From Deinococcus humi (GTDB lineage: Bacteria; Deinococcota; Deinococci; Deinococcales; Deinococcaceae), in the NCBI RefSeq assembly GCF_014201875.1, contig NZ_JACHFL010000009.1, positions 122,286-186,285 of the forward strand: a stretch of 64,000 bases of DNA, written 5' to 3'. The notes below the pieces were generated by a model. The model did no database searches, was not told where the DNA came from, and worked only from the letters and a program-made list of their open reading frames with translations. The position numbers and the translations under genes were made by a program. Shown here piece by piece: positions 16,699 through 27,886 of this stretch (position 1 is its first letter; every line of letters begins with the position of its first letter).

Positions 16699-17874
16699 AT
16701 GTTGCTGACCGTGATCGTGCTGGACTCCGTGGGCGCAGGCGAACTGCCCGACGCGGAGGCGTTCGGGGACGTGGGGTCCCACACCATCAACCACACCCTG
16801 GAAGCCGCTCCCGTGGCCCTGCCCAATCTGGCGCGGCTGGGACTGGGGCATATCCCCACCATCCAGACCTCGCCCGAAACTGTCCCGGATGTGCCCGCCG
16901 GGGGCGGCTACGGGCGGCTGCGCGAGGTCAGCCCCGGCAAGGACACCTCCACCGGGCACTGGGAGTTCATGGGCGTGCAACTCGAACACGCCTTCCAGAT
17001 CTTCCCCGACGGTTTCCCGACTGCCGTGATGGAGCCGTTCGACGCTGCCACCGGCCACGGCCACCTGTGCAACAAGCCCTACAGCGGCACGGAAGTGATC
17101 CGCGACTACGGCAGGGAACACCTGGAGACCGGCGACCCCATCGTGTACACCAGCGGCGACAGCGTGTTCCAGATTGCTGCGCACGAGGACGTGGTGCCGC
17201 TGGAAACGCTGTACGAATGGTGCGAGGCTGCCCGCGCGCTGCTTCACGGTGAATTCGCCGTGGCCCGCGTGATCGCCCGACCCTTCCGGGGCGAGTGGCC
17301 CTTCGAGCGTGCGGGCGAACACCGCCGCGACTTCAGCCTGACGCCGCCGCCTACGGTGCTGGACGCCGCCAAGGACGCGGGCAGGGCTGTGATCGGCATC
17401 GGCAAGATTCCCGACATCTACGCCCACCAGGGCTTCACCGAGGAGATTCACACCGACAGCAACGCCGACGGCATCCGCAAGACCATCGAGCGCATGCGGC
17501 AGGCGGGCCAGGACGGCACCGATGGGCTGATCTACACCAATCTGGTGGACTTCGATTCCAAGTACGGCCACCGCCGCGATCCGGCGGGTTACAGCCACTG
17601 TCTGGCCGAGTTCGACGCTGCCCTGCCCGAGATCATGGCCAGCGTGCCGGAGGACGGGGCGCTGATCATCATCAGCGATCACGGCAACGACCCCACCTGG
17701 CACGGCACCGATCACACGCGGGAGCATGGGCTGCTGCTGGTCTACCGGCCTGGGATGAACGGCGTCAATCTGGGCGAGCGCTCCACCTTCGCCGATATCG
17801 GCGCCACCACGACTGAGGCGCTGGGCGTGAAGTGGACGGGGCCGGGTGAGAGCTTCTGGCAAGCCCTGAAGTAA
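16699..17874 (+). CDS. deoB: Phosphopentomutase
   Basis: 391 residues. It interconverts ribose- or deoxyribose-1-phosphate and the 5-phosphate in nucleoside salvage. It belongs to the alkaline phosphatase superfamily: [15 protein letters not shown] at the start, the phospho-accepting Thr in [13 protein letters not shown] (about residue 83), [27 protein letters not shown] and the metal-binding [25 protein letters not shown] (16687-16692) six bases before the ATG predicts a leaderless mRNA. Confidence 0.96.
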   Translation: MLLTVIVLDSVGAGELPDAEAFGDVGSHTINHTLEAAPVALPNLARLGLGHIPTIQTSPETVPDVPAGGGYGRLREVSPGKDTSTGHWEFMGVQLEHAFQIFPDGFPTAVMEPFDAATGHGHLCNKPYSGTEVIRDYGREHLETGDPIVYTSGDSVFQIAAHEDVVPLETLYEWCEAARALLHGEFAVARVIARPFRGEWPFERAGEHRRDFSLTPPPTVLDAAKDAGRAVIGIGKIPDIYAHQGFTEEIHTDSNADGIRKTIERMRQAGQDGTDGLIYTNLVDFDSKYGHRRDPAGYSHCLAEFDAALPEIMASVPEDGALIIISDHGNDPTWHGTDHTREHGLLLVYRPGMNGVNLGERSTFADIGATTTEALGVKWTGPGESFWQALK

Positions 17875-17987
17875 CCGAAGGCCACCCCTTCCCCCGTCAG
17901 GAGGCCGACGCCTTCAACCTCACCCTGACACTGGGCGGGCGCTACGCCGGGGAGCAGGCGTGGACGATCAGCCCGGAGCGCGGCGCG

Positions 17988-18524
17988 GTGGTGGTGCGCG
18001 TGCAGACCGATTTCGGCGGCGTGCTGCCGGATCTGCGCCGGGTGCAGACCAGCCGCCTCGATCCCCACACGCTGACCAGTCTGGGTTACGCGGAGGGTGA
18101 CGGACGGGGCCGCGCCGCTTTCGAGACCACCTTTGACCGCCGCACTGGCCTGGTCACGCTGCGCCAGGGCAAGGACGAGGCCACGGCGCCCCTGACCACC
18201 GAGTACCACGACCCGGTGGGATTGCTGATGTGGCTGCGGGCCCGCGCGGCGGCCCAGGACGGTGGCCCTGAACGCTCCTACGCGCACTTGACCGGCGGAC
18301 GCGTGTTGATTCAGCGCCTGCCCGACAGCCGGATCGGGGACTCGGACGTCCACGGCTACTACCTGCGCCCCGGCAACGCCTACGTGTACGTGGAACGCGG
18401 GGCCCCGCACCGCCTGATCCGTCTGATCCAGCCCACCGATTTCGGCACCGTCGAGGCCAGTGCGCAGGCCGCCCCCCGTCGGCCAGCCACGAACGAGCGG
18501 CGGCGGCGACGGGGCCGCGATTAA
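17988..18524 (+). CDS. Conserved-looking protein of unknown function (start uncertain)
   Basis: 178 residues from the GTG at 17988, but the frame is open from 17847 and the upstream part (FNLTLTLGGRYAGEQAWTI) also reads as protein. The true start may be a CTG at 17856, overlapping deoB. The domain is beta-rich (TDFGGVLPDLRRVQTSRLDP, then GYYLRPGNAYVYVERGAPHR) and ends in a basic tail, NERRRRRGRD. It recalls DUF3108-like outer-surface or lipid-associated proteins, but I cannot name a family. No signal peptide is seen. Confidence 0.6.
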   Translation: MVVRVQTDFGGVLPDLRRVQTSRLDPHTLTSLGYAEGDGRGRAAFETTFDRRTGLVTLRQGKDEATAPLTTEYHDPVGLLMWLRARAAAQDGGPERSYAHLTGGRVLIQRLPDSRIGDSDVHGYYLRPGNAYVYVERGAPHRLIRLIQPTDFGTVEASAQAAPRRPATNERRRRRGRD

Positions 18525-18627
18525 AACGCAGTTCTGATGGTCCCCGCTGCCTCCAGAGAGGGAGGCGAGCGCAACCGGCCTTCAGCGTTTAGACCCTCCA
18601 CCCTTTTGACTCTTCAAAGGAGTCCCC

Positions 18628-19944
18628 ATGCAAGTTCTCGAAGGCCCTGACGCCCGCGCCGCCCTGACCCGCAGTTTCAATGAAATCCCCGTGCCAGACA
18701 GTGTGCTGGCCCGTATCGAGGGCATGTTCGGCGAGCCACTGACCCCGCAGCAAGTCGTCGAACGCATCCTGGCCGACGTGCGCGGGCGGGGCGACGAGGC
18801 CCTGCGCGACTGGACCGAGCGGCTGGACGGCTCGCGCCCGGAGGCGCTGGCCGTTAGTACCGACGAGATTGAGGCGGCCACGGTGGCGCCTGAACTTCAC
18901 GGCGCCATCCGGCTTGCCATTGCCCGCGTCCGGGACTTCTATAAGCAGCAGCCCGCGCACGGTTTCCTGAACCACGGGCCGGACGGCGCGCTGGGGCAAC
19001 TGGTGCGCCCGCTGGGCCGGGTGGGCGTGTATGTGCCCGGCGGCCTCGCGCCGCTGATCAGCACGCTGATCCACACGGCGGTTCCTGCGCAGGTGGCGGG
19101 CGTGCCGGACATCGTGGTGGCGACGCCGCCGGGACGGGACGGACAGATCAATCCGGCCATTCTGGTGGCCGCGCACGAGCTGGGCATCACGCAGGTCTAC
19201 CGGGTGGGCGGCGCGCAGGCCATCGGGGCGCTCGCCTACGGCACCCGGAGCATCGGGGCGGTGGACAAGATCGCCGGGCCGGGCAACCTCTTCGTGGTGA
19301 TTGCCAAGCGTCTGGTCTACGGTCAGACCGGAATCGAGAGCCTGCCCGGGCCGACGGAAACGCTGGTGCTGGCCGACGACAGCGCCGACGCCCGCCATGT
19401 CGCTGCCGATCTGCTGGCGCAGGCCGAGCATCTGGGCGCGGAGCCGGTGCTGGTCTCGGTCAGCCGGGAGCTGCTGATCCGGGTGCAGGCCGAGTTGAAC
19501 GGCCAGCTGGAGGCCCTGCCCGAACCCAACCGGAGCTGGGCGCGCGACAGTGTCTCGGCGCGCATGAAAGTGGTGCTGGCGGCCGATCTGGAGGAGGGCC
19601 TGGAGTTGTCCAACCTGTACGCCCCCGAACACCTGTGTCTGCTGACCCGCGACCCATGGAGCCTGCTGGGCCGGGTGCAGCGGGCGGGCGGCGTCTTTAT
19701 CGGTGAATACAGCATGGAGGCGCTCGGGGATTACGTCGCTGGTCCCAGCCACGTGATGCCCACGGGCGGCACCGCCCGCTTTGCCAGCCCGGTCAACGTG
19801 CGCGACTTCCAGAACATCATCAGCGTGGTGGGCGTGAACGAGGCCACCCTGCGCCGCATCGGACCAGCCGGGGCCGCCCTGGCGCGGGCCGAGGGACTGG
19901 AGGCGCACGCACGGGCGATTGAGAGTCGGCTGGGACAGGACTAA
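18628..19944 (+). CDS. hisD: Histidinol dehydrogenase
   Basis: 438 residues. It catalyses the last two steps of histidine synthesis, histidinol to histidine, with NAD and zinc. Typical segments are GRVGVYVPGG (about residue 126), GGAQAIGALAYGT, KIAGPGNLFV, GPTETLVLADDSADA, QAEHLGAEPV and APEHLCL. AAGGAG lies seven bases before the ATG. It is separate from hisF-hisIE at 28300. It overlaps the convergent lipoprotein gene by four bases at the stop. Confidence 0.96.
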   Translation: MQVLEGPDARAALTRSFNEIPVPDSVLARIEGMFGEPLTPQQVVERILADVRGRGDEALRDWTERLDGSRPEALAVSTDEIEAATVAPELHGAIRLAIARVRDFYKQQPAHGFLNHGPDGALGQLVRPLGRVGVYVPGGLAPLISTLIHTAVPAQVAGVPDIVVATPPGRDGQINPAILVAAHELGITQVYRVGGAQAIGALAYGTRSIGAVDKIAGPGNLFVVIAKRLVYGQTGIESLPGPTETLVLADDSADARHVAADLLAQAEHLGAEPVLVSVSRELLIRVQAELNGQLEALPEPNRSWARDSVSARMKVVLAADLEEGLELSNLYAPEHLCLLTRDPWSLLGRVQRAGGVFIGEYSMEALGDYVAGPSHVMPTGGTARFASPVNVRDFQNIISVVGVNEATLRRIGPAGAALARAEGLEAHARAIESRLGQD

Positions 19945-20342
19945 CGGTCAGCGCTGCCGTGTGGCAGCAATCTGAGGGGTTCAGCTTCAGCCTGACGAAT
20001 GCCGTCCGCATCGGCAATCCAGGTCAGGCCATCGTTAAAGCGGGCCTCGATGCGGTATTCGGCACTGGACGCAATGGATAAGCGGCACGCCTCGACTTTC
20101 AAGAGCTGGGGCGGCCTGATGTCCTCGAAGCGCGGGCTGTCGCAGTCGTCCGACAGGGCGGTCTCGCGGTCCCGCAGATACGCCACATTCAGGGCCGCCC
20201 GCACGTCTGCCAGATACGTGTGGGCCTCGGTCCACTGGGGGGGCTGCGGCGTGGCCTCCGGCGCAGCCCGAACCTCCATCCGGCTCTGAACGGGCTGACA
20301 ACCACAAAGGAGTGCGGCGATCAGCAGCGTGGCGAATCTCAC
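19941..20342 (-). CDS. Small lipoprotein, third gene of the pyr operon
   Basis: 133 residues with a GTG start. The signal peptide is short (MRFATLLIAALLCGC), with a lipobox ending at Cys15. The mature part has a Pro-rich linker, helices (EAHTYLADVRAALNVAYLRD) and three further cysteines. No family is recognised. It starts one base after the pyrB stop, so it is coupled to pyrB. In Thermus an unrelated or unassigned ORF (bbc) occupies this place before pyrC; here pyrC is elsewhere (48736). Confidence 0.72.
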   Translation of the reverse strand: MRFATLLIAALLCGCQPVQSRMEVRAAPEATPQPPQWTEAHTYLADVRAALNVAYLRDRETALSDDCDSPRFEDIRPPQLLKVEACRLSIASSAEYRIEARFNDGLTWIADADGIRQAEAEPLRLLPHGSADR

Positions 20343-20343
20343 G

Positions 20344-22061
<1,718 letters not shown>

Positions 22062-22067
22062 CTAAAC

Positions 22068-22096
22068 TTGACAACACTCGGCTCAGATTTTAGGAT
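22068..22096 (+). promoter_or_regulatory. hsp20 promoter
   Basis: A perfect TTGACA (22068-22073), a 17-base spacer and TAGGAT (22091-22096) lie about 63 bases before the hsp20 ATG. It is back to back with the pyr promoter. No CIRCE repeat is seen. Confidence 0.75.
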
Positions 22097-22158
22097 ACGG
22101 AACAGATGGGTCCGGGTGGATGGTTCCACCCCCGCCCTCACTCAAAGGAGGTTTTGAC

Positions 22159-22728
22159 ATGATGCGATTCGATCCCTTCCGCGACATTGAAGAACTGACC
22201 CAGCGCATGGACCGCGCCTTTGGCCAGGGCATGAGCGGCAATGTCCGCCTCGCCCCGCCCGTGGACGTTCACGAGGACGAGCAGGGGCTGGAACTGACTC
22301 TGGATCTGCCCGGCGTGAAGCCAGAGGACATCCAGATTGAGGCCGAGAGCCAGACCCTGACCGTGCAGGCCGAGCGCAAATACAACCGCACGGAGGGGCG
22401 CACGGCCCACCGCGTCGAGCGTGCCTACGGCACCCTAGTGCGGACTTTCAGCGTGCCCGCCAAGTACGATCTGGGCAAGGTACAGGCGGACTTCGACCAC
22501 GGCACCCTGACCCTCAGCGTGCCCCGCAGCGAGGCTGCCCAGAAGCGCAGCATCAGCGTCCGCAGCGGCGGCCAGGACACCCAGTCCAACGGTTCCAGAA
22601 CGCTGGACGCCGTACAGAGTGGCGGACAGAACGACCAGAAGCGCGACGCCATCACGGACGGGGCAGCCGACATGACGGCCCATAAGGGCCAGTCGAGTGC
22701 CCAGAAAGGCAAAGCACAGAGCGCCTGA
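22159..22728 (+). CDS. Hsp20/alpha-crystallin small heat shock protein
   Basis: 189 residues. The N-terminus DPFRDIEELTQRMDRAF is typical of bacterial Hsp20. The alpha-crystallin domain (about 35-130) includes VDVHEDEQGLELTLDLPGVK and the conserved GTLTLSVPRSE. A hydrophilic Gln/Ser-rich tail of about 55 residues follows and is longer than usual. It would hold unfolding proteins in oligomeric form under stress. AAAGGAGG precedes the ATG pair at 22159/22162; either could be used. A very strong hairpin lies behind the gene. Confidence 0.93.
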   Translation: MMRFDPFRDIEELTQRMDRAFGQGMSGNVRLAPPVDVHEDEQGLELTLDLPGVKPEDIQIEAESQTLTVQAERKYNRTEGRTAHRVERAYGTLVRTFSVPAKYDLGKVQADFDHGTLTLSVPRSEAAQKRSISVRSGGQDTQSNGSRTLDAVQSGGQNDQKRDAITDGAADMTAHKGQSSAQKGKAQSA

Positions 22729-22743
22729 GCCGGGATTATAGGA

Positions 22744-22787
22744 GCAGAGGCAAGGCCGGGATTTATCTGTCCCGGCCTTGCCTCTGC
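22744..22787. terminator. Bidirectional terminator between hsp20 and a convergent gene
   Basis: A perfect 18-bp stem (22744-22761 with 22770-22787, core GGCAAGGCCGGGA) and an eight-base loop, just after hsp20 and 13 bases from the stop of the convergent gene. There is no T run, so efficiency is uncertain. Confidence 0.75.
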
Positions 22788-22800
22788 CCTTGTGTGTTCT

Positions 22801-23781
22801 CTACTCGCCGTCTCTTACGGCTTCCAGCAGTTCCTCAACCAGATTCAGCGCAGCGGGACCGAGGGGGGCGCGGGTCACGCCCAGCAAGGTGCCCAGCTTC
22901 TCGCGGCGGGCGCTCGACAGGCTGGCCCAGCGGGCCAGATCGGGGCGGTGGGCACGGGCGGTCTCGTCGCGCAGGTAACGCAGCGCCCCATCGTAGTAGC
23001 CCGCCGTGTAGGCGGTGCGGGCGCGGCGCTCCTGTGCCAGCAGCCCCAGCCCGCGCGTGGCGAGCAATGCCCGCCGCGCCTCCTCCTGACCGCCGAAAGC
23101 GTAGAGCTGTTCCAGTCGGTAGATCGCCTTGGGGAAACGCAGGCCCGCCGCTGCGCGCCACGCATGGGGCAGCCGGACCTCGAATTCGGGCCACAGGTGC
23201 AGGTGGGTCAGCAGGGCCGGGTACAGCAGGTTCAAGGACAGTTCACGGGCGTCGGCCAGGGCCAGCAGTTGTTCCTGCACGCCGTGGCCCGGCCCGGTGT
23301 GGGCGGCACGGGCGGCGGTCAAGCCCTCCGCGGCCAGATTCAGCAGTTCGGCACGGTAGGCGGCCCGTTGTGAGGCGCTCAAGTTCCACAGGGTCCGCTG
23401 GATACGCCCGTAGTTTCCGGTGGGGTCATACAGCACCCGGCCCGTCGCCAGCAGAGCCAGGGGAGCCTCGGCGCGGGCGACGTCCCAGTCGCGCCACGCT
23501 TCGAGCTTCTCGAAAGGAAAACGCTCCACACTCACGCCGGCGCGCGTCTCGGGCTGCGGCGAGAGCAGGTCACGCTCGAAGGTCACGAAGGTGGGCTGGC
23601 TGCCCACCCAGGCCAGTTCGGTGCCGTAACTGCCCGCCTGCGCCACCGCCCGCACCTTGCGGTCCGCCACCAGCCGTTCACCCACCCGCTCGGGCGACTG
23701 GCGCTCGGGCGGGTGACGGTCCGTGTGTTTGGCTGATTCAGATGACGGCACGGCTTCTTCCCCTCCTCTCAGACCCAACAT
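22801..23781 (-). CDS. Protein of unknown function, possibly nucleotidyltransferase-like
   Basis: 326 residues from the ATG at 23781; an earlier in-frame start at 23856 would add a non-protein-like leader. The N-terminal half has a [20 protein letters not shown] segment that faintly recalls the GS loop of polymerase-beta-type nucleotidyltransferases, but the acidic catalytic pair is not evident. The C-terminal half is helical ([20 protein letters not shown], then [20 protein letters not shown]), with the pattern of HEPN-like or minimal nucleotidyltransferase partner domains. No function is assigned. Confidence 0.65.
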   Translation of the reverse strand: MLGLRGGEEAVPSSESAKHTDRHPPERQSPERVGERLVADRKVRAVAQAGSYGTELAWVGSQPTFVTFERDLLSPQPETRAGVSVERFPFEKLEAWRDWDVARAEAPLALLATGRVLYDPTGNYGRIQRTLWNLSASQRAAYRAELLNLAAEGLTAARAAHTGPGHGVQEQLLALADARELSLNLLYPALLTHLHLWPEFEVRLPHAWRAAAGLRFPKAIYRLEQLYAFGGQEEARRALLATRGLGLLAQERRARTAYTAGYYDGALRYLRDETARAHRPDLARWASLSSARREKLGTLLGVTRAPLGPAALNLVEELLEAVRDGE

Positions 23782-23876
23782 AACGGGCCAGCGCAGAAGT
23801 CTAGCGCGTGCCAGGCAACGTGACCGTCCGACGGCCCAGGCAGGCGCTGCTGGCACTGGCCAGACTGAGCTTTTCT

Positions 23877-24557
23877 TTAAATGTGGCTGCCGGAAGCGAT
23901 CACGGTCTGCGCGCCCGTCACGCGCTCGCCCACGCTGACCTGCGGGGTCAGTTCGGCAGGAACGTGCACCACCACAAGGCCGCCCTCGGCCAGGAAGGCG
24001 GCCTTGTGCCCCGCACTGGCGCTGTCTCCCGGCTTGAGGTAGGAGGTGGCCTGCAGCCCCGCGCCAGGGGCCACCAGGGTCACCGCGACCTGGCCTACCT
24101 CACCCTTGATCTCGGCGCTCAGACGCTCGTTTTCCAGCGTGCCGCGTCCGGCCAGCAGGTCGGTGGGCTGTCCGGCCAGCATGGAGAGCGCCTCGACCGG
24201 GCCGAGCAGCGCAGCGTTGCTGCGGCTGCCGATGTGCTGCACGTCCGTGACCTGACCGCTCACTGGCTGATACACGTAATGGACGTCCAGCGGCCCGACG
24301 AAGATGCCCATCAGCCAGCCGTTCTGCACCGCCGCACCCAGCAGGTCCTCGACCTTCAGGGCGGCGTTCAGCGCGTCGCTCTGGACCTTGCCGCCCTCAG
24401 TGCGCCGCACGAAACTGACCACGCCATCGGCGGGACTGATCACCGCGCCCGGCTGGGTCGGCGGTACGCGCACCGGATCGCGGAATCGGTAAACGCTCCG
24501 CAAGTACCACGCGGCGGTTCCAGCGGCAATCGGGAGAAGCAGACGGCGCAGACGCAT
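23877..24557 (-). CDS. Phosphatidylserine decarboxylase-like protein lacking the catalytic Ser
   Basis: 226 residues with one N-terminal membrane helix. The archaeal-type Psd pattern is clear: [11 protein letters not shown] (Asp), [18 protein letters not shown] (His), then the C-terminal [10 protein letters not shown]. In active enzymes the latter aligns to FGSRVxVxLP, where the Ser is cut and becomes the pyruvoyl cofactor. Here that Ser is Gly (codon 23979-23981), so self-processing should be impossible. It may be a pseudoenzyme or have another role; D. radiodurans is not known for phosphatidylethanolamine. TAGACT lies six bases before the ATG (leaderless). Confidence 0.75.
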   Translation of the reverse strand: MRLRRLLLPIAAGTAAWYLRSVYRFRDPVRVPPTQPGAVISPADGVVSFVRRTEGGKVQSDALNAALKVEDLLGAAVQNGWLMGIFVGPLDVHYVYQPVSGQVTDVQHIGSRSNAALLGPVEALSMLAGQPTDLLAGRGTLENERLSAEIKGEVGQVAVTLVAPGAGLQATSYLKPGDSASAGHKAAFLAEGGLVVVHVPAELTPQVSVGERVTGAQTVIASGSHI

Positions 24558-24762
24558 GGGGGCAGTCTAGCGGGCTGGACCCCATGCGCAGCTTCAGTGT
24601 TTGGTGGGAGTGGGCCAGACTTCAGCGCAGACGAACCCATGTGTCCTGTTTTCGCCGCTGGCACCTGTCTGGTGCTCCCTTATCACACCATTCCCGCAAA
24701 AGCTCCCAGCCATGGGGGCCAACTTTCAAAGTCCCGTCAGCCCCAGCCGCTAGACTCCGGGG

Positions 24763-25974
24763 GTGCGCCGTCTCTTTCCTCTCTCTGCCCTGCTGCTCCC
24801 CGCCGCGTTGCTGAACAGCGCCGCCAGCGCTGCGCCGCTGCGTCTGGAATTCTGGCATGCCATGACCGGCGTGCAGGGCACGGTGAGCGACTATGCGGCG
24901 GCCTTTAACAAAGCCCAGAGCGCCTACGAGATCGTGCCGGTGGCGCAGGGCAACTACCGCGAAATGCAGCCCAAACTGGACGCGGCCATCAGGGCCGGAA
25001 AACCCCCGGCGCTGGCCCAGGTGGAGTTTACGCAATTTCCGACACTGGCGGCGGATGGGCAGTTGCTGGACCTGGGACAGGCGGTGGCCGCTTTGCCGGA
25101 CAGCCTGACCGGCGATTTTTACCCGGCGGTGTGGAAATCGGGCCAGTTTGGCGGCAAGACCTACGGCTTGCCGTGGAATATCAGCGTGCCGGTGCTGATG
25201 TACAACGCCGGAGCGCTGAAAAAGGCTGGGATCAAGGCCCCTGACACCTGGACCGAACTGGAAGCCGCCGCCGCCAGACTCGCAGGTGGATCCAGACGCC
25301 CGCTGGTGGCGCTGGCCGATGCCTGGACCTTCGAGGCCAATGTGCTGTCGCGCGGGGGCGCGCTGGTGGACGGCACAAAACCGTCCCTGAACAGCCCGGA
25401 CGCTGTGGAAGCCCTGACCCAGCTGGCCCGCATGAGCGCCGCGAAAACCGCCCAGCCCCGCACCCTGAACGACGCCACCCGGGCCGCCTTCGATTTTGCG
25501 CGCGGTCAGAACGTGTTTGCCCTCGCCAGTGTCGCCAACTGGACCGACGCGCGCAAGCTGCCGTTTTTTGACCTGGGCATCGCCCCCTTTCCCTGCGAGA
25601 AGCCAGGCGCCTGCACCGTGCCGTTGGGCGGAGCCACCCTGAGCGTTCCGCGCGGCAACAGTGCGGCGGCCCAGGCGGGCGCGCTGGCCTTCTGGCAATT
25701 TCTAAACGAGCCGACGCGGCTGGCAAACTGGGTGCAGACCACCGCCTACGCGCCACCCCGCCGCGCGGTGACACCCCTGCTGGAGGCCTGGTATGCCAAG
25801 AACCCACAACTGCGCGCCGCCCACGCCCAGTTGAGCCGCGCCGTACCGCGTCCCGCCGTCCCCGCCTACGCGGGCTGGACCCGGCTGCTGGAAGACGCGA
25901 TCAACGGGGCCACCAACGGCAAGCTGAGTGCCAGGGCCGCCCTGGACGAGGCCCAGCGGCAAGCACTAAAGTAA
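24763..25974 (+). CDS. ABC transporter solute-binding protein (family 1, UgpB/sugar-like)
   Basis: 403 residues with an N-terminal signal peptide (cleavage near SAASA). The start of the mature protein, LRLEFWHAMTGVQGTVSDYA, and the segments GKTYGLPWNISVPVLMYN and GGATLSVPRGNSAAAQAGAL match UgpB-like binding proteins for glycerol-3-phosphate or sugars. No permease or ATPase genes lie beside it, so it works with a transporter encoded elsewhere. The GTG start is set by TAGACT (24751-24756), six bases upstream. Confidence 0.85.
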   Translation: MRRLFPLSALLLPAALLNSAASAAPLRLEFWHAMTGVQGTVSDYAAAFNKAQSAYEIVPVAQGNYREMQPKLDAAIRAGKPPALAQVEFTQFPTLAADGQLLDLGQAVAALPDSLTGDFYPAVWKSGQFGGKTYGLPWNISVPVLMYNAGALKKAGIKAPDTWTELEAAAARLAGGSRRPLVALADAWTFEANVLSRGGALVDGTKPSLNSPDAVEALTQLARMSAAKTAQPRTLNDATRAAFDFARGQNVFALASVANWTDARKLPFFDLGIAPFPCEKPGACTVPLGGATLSVPRGNSAAAQAGALAFWQFLNEPTRLANWVQTTAYAPPRRAVTPLLEAWYAKNPQLRAAHAQLSRAVPRPAVPAYAGWTRLLEDAINGATNGKLSARAALDEAQRQALK

Positions 25975-26010
25975 CGCCCCGCCTTTGGGCGCCCGCTACA
26001 CTACAGCTCG

Positions 26011-26454
26011 ATGAGCGTCCTGTATCTGCTGCTGACCCTGGCCTTCGCAGGCGTGTTGCTGGTCCTGCTGGCCCGTCCGGCGGCCCGCGCAGGTATCGTG
26101 TGGGGACTGGCGGCTCTGCTCCCGTTGCTGGCGGCCATGACCGGGGCACTGAGCGTGCAGGCGCGCTCGGCACGAACGCTGGCGGCTTATCCTGCCGCTC
26201 CCGTTACGCTGACCATCTCGGACGGGATTTTCAAGCGGGCGGTGGTCCTGGACTTCATGGACGCCGCCTGCGTGGAACGCGCCGTACGTCTGCGTTCAGA
26301 GGCAATTCTGACCACTCCCGGCGGCCCGCTGCGGCTGGGCGCAGAGAGTCAGGTGGAGGGCGCCCTGCCTCCCCAGTCGGTGGTAGAGGCGCTGACGTTG
26401 CGCGGCGAACTGAATTGCCCGAACCTCAAAGCGGTGCAAGGCGACAAAAAATAG
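26011..26454 (+). CDS. Small membrane protein of unknown function
   Basis: 147 residues. Two hydrophobic helices (about 3-21 and 28-47) anchor a C-terminal soluble domain with strands (VTLTISDGIFKRAVVLDFMD) and two Cys. It lies 36 bases after the solute-binding gene but has its own TACACT box eight bases before the ATG. No family is recognised. Confidence 0.6.
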   Translation: MSVLYLLLTLAFAGVLLVLLARPAARAGIVWGLAALLPLLAAMTGALSVQARSARTLAAYPAAPVTLTISDGIFKRAVVLDFMDAACVERAVRLRSEAILTTPGGPLRLGAESQVEGALPPQSVVEALTLRGELNCPNLKAVQGDKK

Positions 26455-26509
26455 ATTGATGTCAGCTGAGACGGCTGCTGGTGACCTTGCAGCTTGAATC
26501 GCGGAACCC

Positions 26510-27337
26510 TTACAGCAGTCGCCCGTCGTCTCCCGGATCAGGTGTCGCCACGGGCACACCGCGCGCGTTCAGGGCCTCGCGCAGCATGGGAATGTTTTTA
26601 AGGGCATGGCCTTTGGTGGTGTTCTCGAAAAACACGTACAGCTCAGACAGGTCCTCGGCCACCAGCGCGATCTTCTCGGCCCATTCATCCATCTCGGCAC
26701 GGTTATACAGGTAGTCGTGGCGTTCGGCTGCACTTTTGCCCTCCCACCAGCTGCCCTCATTGCGCCCGTGCAGACGCAGATAACCCACGTCCCCGGTGAC
26801 GTGCACCTGCGGCTCAGGCATCCCGCCCACAGGTGGGTAATCCGGGCTAACCCAAATCAGGCCGAACTCGCCCATACCCTCCCGGACCTCGGGCTTGTCC
26901 CAGCTGGCATGGCGCAGTTCCACGGCCAGCTCGTGCCCGGCGAAGCGCTCAGCGAGTGCCAGCAGGTACTTGCGGTTGTCGGCGGTCCGGTGAAACGAGT
27001 ACGGAAACTGCGCCAGATACGGCCCCATCAGCCCCGCGTCGCGGAGCGGTGCAGGGCTCTGGAGCATTCGGTCATAGTCGGCGTCTGCAGGGGCGCGGTC
27101 ATGGGTAAAGACCCGGTGCAGCTTGACGGCAAAGCGGGTGCGCCCGCCCGACTTGCGGGCCATACCCTCGAAAGCTTTCAGGCCAGGGATAGCGTAGAAC
27201 GAGCTGTTCAGCTCCACCGCATCGAAATGACGGGCGTAGGCGTCCAGATAAGCGTCCTTCTTGACGCCCTCGTAGATCAGGCCAGGGGCCGTCCAGTCGT
27301 CATTGCTGTAGCCGCCACAGCCGAGATATACGCGCAT
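26510..27337 (-). CDS. DUF72 family TIM-barrel protein
   Basis: 275 residues. The DUF72 (YecE) marks are the N-terminal YLGCGGYSNDDW, AVELNSSFYAIP, RFAVKLHRVFTHDR, LAVELRHASW, YLRLHGRN and YVFFENTTKGHA. The fold is a TIM barrel and its role is not established. TACCCT (27349-27344) six bases before the ATG indicates a leaderless mRNA. Confidence 0.92.
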   Translation of the reverse strand: MRVYLGCGGYSNDDWTAPGLIYEGVKKDAYLDAYARHFDAVELNSSFYAIPGLKAFEGMARKSGGRTRFAVKLHRVFTHDRAPADADYDRMLQSPAPLRDAGLMGPYLAQFPYSFHRTADNRKYLLALAERFAGHELAVELRHASWDKPEVREGMGEFGLIWVSPDYPPVGGMPEPQVHVTGDVGYLRLHGRNEGSWWEGKSAAERHDYLYNRAEMDEWAEKIALVAEDLSELYVFFENTTKGHALKNIPMLREALNARGVPVATPDPGDDGRLL

Positions 27338-27448
27338 GGGTTCAGGGTACGGCGCAGATCCACTATGGGGCGCGGGGATAAAGGTGGGTTCAAGACAGAA
27401 GCAAAACGAAAACGTGCGGCAACGTCGGGTTTTCCCTGCTCACGCCAG

Positions 27449-27886
27449 TCAGTACAGGCGAGGATGCCGGTTCAGGTTGGTCCAGAACGCCTGAATGGTT
27501 TGCATCGCCTCGCTGAACTGGGTAAAGTCCAGCGGCTTGATCACGTAAGCACTTGCGCCGTGCGCGTAGGAGTCGCGGATGTCGCGGTCCTCGCCGCTGG
27601 TGGTCAGCATCACCACCGGGATATCGCGCAGATCCTGATCGGCCCGGATAGCGTCCAGCACGGCCAGACCGTCCATCTGCGGCATCTTGAGATCCAGCAG
27701 GATCAGGTCCGGCAGGGGCTTGCTGTTCCGGGCGGCGCAGCGCAGGAGCCCTAAAGCCTCCTGGCCGCCACCAGCCACGGTGACCTCGGCCTGGGATTCG
27801 CCCACTTTTCCGTCGCCGATGGCAGACAGGGCCAGTTCCAGATCATTTGGATTGTCATCCACTAGCAGAATTCGGTGCGTGTTCAC
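27449..27886 (-). CDS. Single-domain response regulator (Rcp1-like)
   Basis: 145 residues, a receiver domain only. The acidic pocket is in ILLVDDNPNDLEL, the phospho-acceptor Asp is in DLILLDLKMPQMDGLAVL (about residue 68), with TTSGEDRDI and the Lys in YVIKPLDFTQF. The inserted stretch before the Asp and the C-terminus resemble Rcp1-type regulators that partner bacteriophytochrome kinases. No kinase gene is adjacent, and there is no output domain. Confidence 0.9.
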   Translation of the reverse strand: MNTHRILLVDDNPNDLELALSAIGDGKVGESQAEVTVAGGGQEALGLLRCAARNSKPLPDLILLDLKMPQMDGLAVLDAIRADQDLRDIPVVMLTTSGEDRDIRDSYAHGASAYVIKPLDFTQFSEAMQTIQAFWTNLNRHPRLY

